NCBI RefSeq assembly: GCF_044872765.1
Contig: NZ_CP085253.1
Coordinates: 2,108,001 to 2,172,000, forward strand
Direction of reading: 5' to 3'
From: Micrococcus sp023147585
GTDB taxonomy: Bacteria > Actinomycetota > Actinomycetes > Actinomycetales > Micrococcaceae
Length of the DNA: 64,000 nucleotides
Made by a program: the position numbers and the translations under genes. The first letter of the stretch is position 1; every line of letters starts with the position of its first letter. Below are positions 59,055 to 64,000 of the stretch, piece by piece. Under the pieces are notes generated by a model. It had not been told where the DNA came from. It ran no database searches and saw only the letters and a program-made list of their open reading frames with translations.

Positions 59055-59537
59055 ATGGTTTTTGAGGTCGGAGAGACCGTCGTCTACCCCCACCACGGTG
59101 CTGCGCGGATCGAGGAGATCAAGATGCGCACCATCAGGGGTGAAGAGAAGATGTATCTCAAGCTCAAGGTGGCGCAGGGTGACCTGACCATCGAGGTCCC
59201 GGCGGAGAACGTGGACCTCGTGGGAGTGCGTGACGTCGTGGACTCCGAGGGTCTGGACCACGTGATCGAGGTGCTGCAGGCCGAGCACGTCGAGGAGCCC
59301 ACCAACTGGTCCCGCCGGTACAAGGCGAACCTGGAGAAGCTCGCCAGCGGTGACGTCAACAAGGTCGCCGAGGTCGTCCGCGACCTGTGGCGCCGCGACC
59401 AGGACCGCGGGCTGTCGGCCGGGGAGAAGCGCATGCTCTCCAAGGCGCGCCAGGTGCTGGTGTCCGAGCTCGCGCTCGCCAAGAAGACCTCCGAGGAGGA
59501 GGCCGAGGGCATGCTGGACAAGGTGCTCGAGGGCTGA
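59055..59537 (+). CDS. carD: CarD-family transcription factor
   Basis: The 160-residue protein is CarD: the RNA polymerase-interacting Tudor-like domain FEVGETVVYPHHGAARIEEI, then VPAENVDLVGVRDVV, the conserved Trp of NWSRRYKANLEKLASGD, and a helical DNA-binding C-terminus (ERAL-type). CarD stabilises open complexes at promoters, including rRNA. The ATG has GGAAAGGGG about nine bases upstream. It precedes ispDF, as in mycobacteria. Confidence 0.97.
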   Translation: MVFEVGETVVYPHHGAARIEEIKMRTIRGEEKMYLKLKVAQGDLTIEVPAENVDLVGVRDVVDSEGLDHVIEVLQAEHVEEPTNWSRRYKANLEKLASGDVNKVAEVVRDLWRRDQDRGLSAGEKRMLSKARQVLVSELALAKKTSEEEAEGMLDKVLEG

Positions 59538-59564
59538 CCCTCCGCCGTCGCGGACGGATCGGAA

Positions 59565-59611
59565 GACATGGGCAGGATCTGCGTCGGAGACGCAGGTCCT
59601 GCCCATGTCTG
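59565..59611. terminator. Terminator between carD and ispDF
   Basis: A nearly perfect 22-bp stem (one T-G pair) and GGA loop, 28 bp after the carD stop and 26 bp before the ispDF -10 box. Confidence 0.8.
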
Positions 59612-59649
59612 CAGGTCCTGCAGTGCGGGCCGTCCCTAGGATGGGGGCC

Positions 59650-60987
59650 ATGCCCACCGCGCTCGTGATCGCCGCCGCCGGCTCCGGCACCCGCCTCGGC
59701 GCGGGGATGCCCAAGGCCCTCGCCCCGCTCGCGGACGGGCGTGCCCTCCTCGCCCACTGCCTGGACGCCGTCGCCGCGGCCCGGGACGCCGGAACGTCGC
59801 TGGACGCCGTCGTCGTGCTGGTCCCCGCGGACCCGGACGGCGGTGCGCGGGTCCGCGCGGTCGTCGCCGAGGGGCGGGCCCGGCTCGGGGCGCCCGTGGC
59901 CTGCGTGCCCGGCGGCGCCGAACGGGCGGACTCCGTGCGCTCCGGGCTCGCCGCCGCCGACCGCGCCCTGGGGCGCGGGGTGCCCGGTCCGCGCCACGTC
60001 CTCGTGCACGACGCCGCCCGCGCGCTCACGCCGCCGGCCGTGTTCGCCGCGGTGCAGGAGGCGCTGGACGCCGGCGCCGTCGCCGCGATCCCCGGAGTCC
60101 CGCTGACGGACACGGTGAAGGAGGTCGTGCTGGCGGACGCAGGAGCGGCGCCGGGCGAGCGGACCCTGCGCCTCACGGTGCGCGGCACCCCGCCCCGCGG
60201 CGGACTGCGCGCCGTCCAGACCCCGCAGGGCTTCGACCTGGACGCGCTGCTCGCCGCCCACGAGGCCGTCCGCGCCGATCCCGCCCGGGACGCCGCCGCC
60301 CTCACGGACGACGCCATGGTGATGGAGGCCGCGGGCCATGCCGTCGCGGTGGTGCCCGGCCACGCCGAGGCGTTCAAGGTGACCACCCCGCTGGACCTGG
60401 ACCTGGCGGCCGCGCTCCTCGCGCGCCGCCCCGCCGACCGCACGCCCGACGAGAGGACCGCCATGGCCGACGCCACCGCCACCCAGACCCCCGCCCTCCC
60501 CGTGCTGCCCCGCACCGGCATCGGCACGGACATCCACCAGTGGGCACCCGAGGACGCCCCGCGCCCGCTGTGGCTCGGCGGGATCCACTGGCCCGGCGAG
60601 CGCGGCGTCGCCGCCACGTCCAACGGCGACGTCGCGGCCCACGCCATGTGCAACGCGCTGCTCTCCGCCGCGGGCCTCGGCGACCTCGGCGCCGTCTTCG
60701 GCACGGATCGCTGGGAGATGAAGGACGCGACGGGCGAGGCCATGCTGCGCGAGGTGCTGCGCCTGCTGGCGGAGGCCGGCTTCCGTGTGGGCAACGTGGC
60801 CGTGCAGGTCATCGCCCCGCGTCCCAAGGTGGGCACGCGCCGGGCCGAGATGGAGGCCGCGCTCTCGGCCGCGCTCGACGGCGCCCCCGTGTCCGTCAGC
60901 GCCGCGACGACGGACGGGCTGGGGTTCATCGGAGCGGGCGAGGGGCTCGTCGGGCTGGCCACGGCGCTCGTGGTGCCCGCCCACTAG
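59650..60987 (+). CDS. ispDF: Bifunctional IspD/IspF of the MEP isoprenoid pathway
   Basis: A single 445-residue frame fuses two enzymes. IspD (residues 1-255) has LVIAAAGSGTRLGAGMPKAL, VLVHDAARALTPP and TPQGFD; it makes CDP-methylerythritol. After a short Pro/Thr linker, IspF (from about 288) has GTDIH (metal Asp and His), AAHAMC (third ligand His) and GLGDLGAVF; it closes the cyclodiphosphate ring. The usual HSDGDV of IspF reads TSNGDV here and CDA reads CNA (see findings). The ATG follows TAGGAT with seven bases between (leaderless). Confidence 0.93.
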   Translation: MPTALVIAAAGSGTRLGAGMPKALAPLADGRALLAHCLDAVAAARDAGTSLDAVVVLVPADPDGGARVRAVVAEGRARLGAPVACVPGGAERADSVRSGLAAADRALGRGVPGPRHVLVHDAARALTPPAVFAAVQEALDAGAVAAIPGVPLTDTVKEVVLADAGAAPGERTLRLTVRGTPPRGGLRAVQTPQGFDLDALLAAHEAVRADPARDAAALTDDAMVMEAAGHAVAVVPGHAEAFKVTTPLDLDLAAALLARRPADRTPDERTAMADATATQTPALPVLPRTGIGTDIHQWAPEDAPRPLWLGGIHWPGERGVAATSNGDVAAHAMCNALLSAAGLGDLGAVFGTDRWEMKDATGEAMLREVLRLLAEAGFRVGNVAVQVIAPRPKVGTRRAEMEAALSAALDGAPVSVSAATTDGLGFIGAGEGLVGLATALVVPAH

Positions 60988-61063
60988 GCTGAACCCGTCC
61001 CCGACCGCCCTGCTCAGGCTCGCTGACCCACGACTCTCTGACACAAGACAAGGACGCCGCCCC

Positions 61064-62527
61064 ATGGCCCAGCGCTTCTATGACACCCGCACCGCGCAGA
61101 TCAGGGACTTCGAGCCCCTCGTGCCCGGCCAGGCCTCGGTCTACTACTGCGGGGCCACGGTGCAGGGGATGCCGCACGTGGGCCACGTGCGCAGCGCGAT
61201 CGTGTTCGACGTGCTCATCCGCTGGCTCGAGGCCACGGGGCTGCGGGTCACCTCCGTCCGCAACGTGACGGACATCGACGACAAGATCCTCGACCGCTCC
61301 GCCGCCTCCCACGCCCCCGGCTTCGAGGCCTCGGATCTCTACCCGGCGCAGGAGCCGTGGTGGGCGCTGGCCTACCGCTTCGAGAACGCCTTCGACGCCG
61401 CCTACCTCGCGCTCGGAGTGCGCCGGCCCACCTATGAGCCGCGCGCGACGGGCCACGTCCCGGAGATGTTCGCGCTCATCCGGCGGCTCCTGGACGGCGG
61501 TCACGCGTACGCCGCGGCCGACGGCTCCGGGGACGTGTACTTCGACGTGCGCTCGTGGGAGCGCTACGGCGAGCTGACCCGCCAGCGCGTCGAGGACATG
61601 CAGGACGCCCCCGACGCAGACCCGCGCGGCAAGCGCGACCCGCGCGACTTCGCCCTGTGGAAGGGCGCGAAGGAGGGCGAGCCCGCCACCGCGGTGTGGG
61701 TGTCCCCGTGGGGTGCGGGCCGCCCCGGCTGGCACCTGGAGTGCTCCGCCATGTCCACCAAGTACCTGGGCGCCGAGTTCGACATCCACGGCGGCGGCCT
61801 GGACCTGCGCTTCCCGCACCACGAGAACGAGCTCGCCCAGTCGGCCGCGGCCGGCGACGGGTTCGCCCGCTTCTGGCTGCACAACGGCCTCGTCACGTAC
61901 GAGGGCGAGAAGATGTCCAAGTCCGTGGGCAACACCATCTCCCCGGAGGAGATGCTCGGCATGGCCCGCCCGAAGGCCGTCCGCTACTTCCTCGGCCAGG
62001 CCCACTACCGCTCCCAGCTGGACTACCGTCCCGGCGCCCTCCAGGAGGCCGCCGCCGCGGTGGAGCGCATCGAGAACTTCGTGGACCGCGCCCGTGCGCA
62101 GGCCCCCGACGACGCCGCCGGCACCTCCGGCGCGCCGCTCGCCGAGCGCGTGCCCGCGGCCTTCCGCGCCGCGATGGAGGACGATCTCAACGTGCCGCAG
62201 GCGCTCGCGGCCGTGCACGAGGCCGTCCGCGCGGGCAACACGGCGCTCGCCGCGGGTGACGCCGCCGCCACCGCGGCGCGCCTCGCGGAGGTCAGCGCGA
62301 TGACGGCCGTGCTCGGCCTCGACGACGTCCCGGAGGCGGGCGCGGGCGGCGCCGGTCCCGCGGCGGCCGCGCTCGACTCCCTCGTGCGCTCGCAGATCGC
62401 GGCCCGCGCCGAGGCCCGCGCGGCCAAGGACTGGGCCGCCGCGGACCGCATCCGGGACGCGCTGGCCGCGGCCGGCGTCGTGGTGGAGGACGGCGCCGAG
62501 GGCGCCACGTGGCGCCTGGAGGGCTGA
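61064..62527 (+). CDS. cysS: Cysteinyl-tRNA synthetase
   Basis: The 487-residue class I synthetase has VYYCGATVQGMPHVGHVRSA (zinc Cys and the HIGH-equivalent), TSVRNVTDIDDKIL, GWHLECSAMSTKYLG (zinc Cys), GGGLDLRFPHHENELAQS and the KMSKS loop GEKMSKSVGN, then a helical anticodon domain. It charges tRNA-Cys. AAGGA lies 10 bases before the ATG at 61064, which is chosen because MAQRFYDTRT is the family start. It follows ispDF by 76 bp. Confidence 0.97.
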   Translation: MAQRFYDTRTAQIRDFEPLVPGQASVYYCGATVQGMPHVGHVRSAIVFDVLIRWLEATGLRVTSVRNVTDIDDKILDRSAASHAPGFEASDLYPAQEPWWALAYRFENAFDAAYLALGVRRPTYEPRATGHVPEMFALIRRLLDGGHAYAAADGSGDVYFDVRSWERYGELTRQRVEDMQDAPDADPRGKRDPRDFALWKGAKEGEPATAVWVSPWGAGRPGWHLECSAMSTKYLGAEFDIHGGGLDLRFPHHENELAQSAAAGDGFARFWLHNGLVTYEGEKMSKSVGNTISPEEMLGMARPKAVRYFLGQAHYRSQLDYRPGALQEAAAAVERIENFVDRARAQAPDDAAGTSGAPLAERVPAAFRAAMEDDLNVPQALAAVHEAVRAGNTALAAGDAAATAARLAEVSAMTAVLGLDDVPEAGAGGAGPAAAALDSLVRSQIAARAEARAAKDWAAADRIRDALAAAGVVVEDGAEGATWRLEG

Positions 62528-62604
62528 CACCTAGACTGGAGGCCGATCCGGCGCGCCGAGCAGGCGGCGTCGACCCCAGCCCCACCCACAGCAGGAGTCC
62601 CCTC

Positions 62605-63594
62605 ATGTCCACCGCACCCCGCTCCGGCGGATCCCGCAAGCCCCAGGGCAAGAAGGGCCCGCTGAAGGGCACCGGCGGCCACGGCCGCAAGGCCCTCGAA
62701 GGCCGCGGCCCCACGCCCAAGGCGGAGGACCGCACGTACCACAAGGCGCACCGCTCGAAGCAGCTGGCCGAGCGCTCCGCCGCGAAGCGCCCCGGCGCCG
62801 GCCCGCAGCGCGCCGCCCGCCCCAAGCTCTCCGACGAGACGGTCTCCGGGCGCAACCCCGTGGTCGAGGCCCTGCGCGCCGGCATCCCCGCCAAGGCGCT
62901 GCACGTGGCGGTGCGGATCGAGGTGGACGACCGCGTCCGCGAGGCCCTGCGCCTGTGCGCCGAGCAGGGCGTGCCGGTCATGGAGAACACCAAGCCCGAG
63001 CTGGACCGCCTCTCCGCCGACGCGATCCACCAGGGCCTCGTCCTGCAGATCCCGCCGTACGAGTACGCGGACGCGCTCGACCTGGCCCGAGAGACCCTCG
63101 AGAAGGGCGAGAAGGCGCACCTGCGCACCGCGCCGCTGCTGATCGCCCTCGACGGCATCACCGACCCCCGCAACCTGGGCGCCATCATCCGTGCCGGCTC
63201 CGCGTTCGGCGCGGACGGCGTGATCGTCCCGGAGCGCCGCTCCGTGGGTGTCACGGCGACGGCGTGGCGCACCTCCGCGGGCGCGGCGGCCCGCGTGCCT
63301 GTGGCCCAGGCGGGCAACCTCAACAACACCCTCGCGGAGCTGCACCGCATGGGCTACTTCGTGCTCGGCCTCGACGGCGACGGCGACGTCTCCCTGCCCG
63401 GCCTCGAGCTCGCCACCGAGCCCCTCGTGCTCGTGGTGGGCGCCGAGGGCAAGGGCCTGTCCCGCCTCGTGCGCGAGCACTGCCAGCAGATCGTCTCGAT
63501 CCCGATCGACTCGACCATGGAGTCCCTCAACGCCTCGATGGCCGTGGGCATCTCCCTCTACGAGATCTCGACGCGCCGCGCCGGCGCGCGCTGA
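62605..63594 (+). CDS. rlmB: 23S rRNA (guanosine2251-2'-O)-methyltransferase RlmB
   Basis: The 329-residue SpoU-type enzyme has a basic, disordered N-terminal tail of about 80 residues (GGSRKPQGKKGPLKG), a substrate-binding domain starting GRNPVVEALRAG, and the SPOUT knot: ALDGITDPRNLGAIIRAGSA, VVGAEGKGLSRLVRE and SIPIDSTMESLNASMAVGIS. It methylates G2251 in the ribosomal P-site loop. The ATG at 62605 has AGGAG six bases upstream; TAGACT at 62532-62537 is a likely promoter -10 giving a roughly 60-base leader. Confidence 0.96.
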   Translation: MSTAPRSGGSRKPQGKKGPLKGTGGHGRKALEGRGPTPKAEDRTYHKAHRSKQLAERSAAKRPGAGPQRAARPKLSDETVSGRNPVVEALRAGIPAKALHVAVRIEVDDRVREALRLCAEQGVPVMENTKPELDRLSADAIHQGLVLQIPPYEYADALDLARETLEKGEKAHLRTAPLLIALDGITDPRNLGAIIRAGSAFGADGVIVPERRSVGVTATAWRTSAGAAARVPVAQAGNLNNTLAELHRMGYFVLGLDGDGDVSLPGLELATEPLVLVVGAEGKGLSRLVREHCQQIVSIPIDSTMESLNASMAVGISLYEISTRRAGAR

Positions 63595-63620
63595 ACCCCC
63601 AGCGGTGCCTGTCCGGCCGT

Positions 63621-63660
63621 CGGCCCCCGCGGATCCCCTCCCGAGGATGCGCGGGGGCCG
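63621..63660 (+). terminator. Terminator of rlmB
   Basis: A perfect 10-bp outer stem CGGCCCCCGC with GCGGGGGCCG and an inner imperfect stem. Confidence 0.7.
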
Positions 63661-63791
63661 TCGGCGTCAGGGCTGATGTCGTCTGGGCCGGACGCCTCTG
63701 TGCCGAGGACATCCGTTCCCCGCGGCGCGTGGTCGACGTCACAATGTCCACATTTTCATGGGCCATATTGCGCGTGATGCAGTTCACGCTG

Positions 63792-63810
63792 CACAGTGAT
63801 GGTCACTGTG
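63792..63810. promoter_or_regulatory. Perfect inverted repeat before the lipoprotein gene
   Basis: CACAGTGA-TGG-TCACTGTG, arms of 8 bp and a 3-bp spacer, 69 bp before the ATG at 63879, next to an AT-rich promoter-like stretch (63741-63770). A candidate operator; the regulator is unknown. Confidence 0.4.
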
Positions 63811-63878
63811 ACCACGCGACCACCCCCGCGGGCGCAGCCCCCTGACGCACCCTGCCTGCAGAACGAGGTCCTCGTCCC

Positions 63879-64000
63879 ATGAACCACCGCTCCCTTCGCA
63901 TCACCGCCGCCCTCGCCGCCGTCGCCCTCGGGCTCACCGCGTGCGGCGGGTCCGGCTCGGCCGACTCCGCCTCGTCCTCGGCGGCGGGCTCCGCCGGGGA
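63879..64000 (+). CDS. Lipoprotein, N-terminal part only
   Basis: The first 40 residues run off the right edge: MNHRSLRITAALAAVALGLT then ACGGSGSADS. This is a type II signal sequence with lipobox LTAC and a Gly/Ser/Ala linker, as in ABC-transporter substrate-binding proteins. A metal-binding (ZnuA-like) protein would fit what I recall of related genomes, but nothing in the visible part shows it. The ATG has AACGAGG about 10 bases upstream. Confidence 0.7.
   Translation, partial: MNHRSLRITAALAAVALGLTACGGSGSADSASSSAAGSAG

Noticed and set aside
63745..63770. Possible Zur box (ATTTTCAT) before the edge lipoprotein
   Set aside because: Only one half-site is visible and the second half is not recognisable, so I do not call it.

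Overview
The window comes from a very GC-rich (about 70-75 %) actinobacterial chromosome. The family Micrococcaceae, and a Micrococcus-like organism in particular, is the best guess. This rests on the overall protein similarity I recognise, the gpm-phoU-senX3-regX3-carD-ispDF-cysS-rlmB neighbourhood, and the many genes whose start codon lies only 6-7 bases after a TANNNT -10 box (leaderless transcription). All assignments are from reading the sequence; no database search was run.

Layout. 1-12.1 kb: housekeeping and accessory enzymes, mostly on the minus strand (a LuxR-type regulator cut by the window edge, glutamine amidotransferase, acetyltransferase, Nudix-like protein, Old Yellow Enzyme; an rluA-like/dedA/coiled-coil membrane protein operon; a VOC/nei/glgC-like operon). 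12.2-18.5 kb: a large Lhr-type helicase translationally coupled to rlmH. 18.6-24 kb: tRNA-Ser(CGA), divergent tadA and upp, a receiver-less winged-helix regulator with sixA, tRNA-Arg(ACG) and pckG. 24-28.2 kb: a nitric-oxide module (nsrR-hmp) and a RecQ helicase with a phosphoribosyltransferase-like tail. 28.2-33.5 kb: phosphomannomutase, an MFS exporter, a lipoprotein deacetylase and an L7/L12-like membrane protein.

33,514-39,478 is a small (5.95 kb) integrated element in the 3' end of tRNA-Ser(GCT). It is bounded by a 15-bp direct repeat of the tRNA end. It carries a tyrosine integrase, an excisionase-like protein, a replication-type operon with iteron-like palindromes inside one gene, a primase-associated domain without its catalytic parts, and two lower-GC cargo genes at the far end. 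One cargo gene has an R-X4-H (HEPN-like) motif and the other resembles a HIRAN domain. I see no conjugation or packaging genes. This is the best candidate here for an undescribed system.

39.7-50.4 kb: a PRC-barrel/DUF2382 stress-type protein, a large FAD/NAD(P)-binding protein, a secreted two-enzyme operon (5'-nucleotidase then extracellular nuclease) with a convincing PHO box upstream, tRNA-Ser(TGA), a quinone oxidoreductase and tRNA-Thr(CGT). 50.5-64 kb: HAD hydrolase, holB-tmk, DUF2516, a methyltransferase, gpm, phoU / senX3-regX3 (with a second PHO box), a lipoprotein, carD, an ispDF fusion, cysS, rlmB and the start of a lipoprotein gene.

A link across the window is phosphate. The SenX3-RegX3 system encoded at 56-58 kb plausibly controls both its own locus and the nucleotidase/nuclease operon at 43-48 kb, which would let the cell take phosphate from extracellular DNA.
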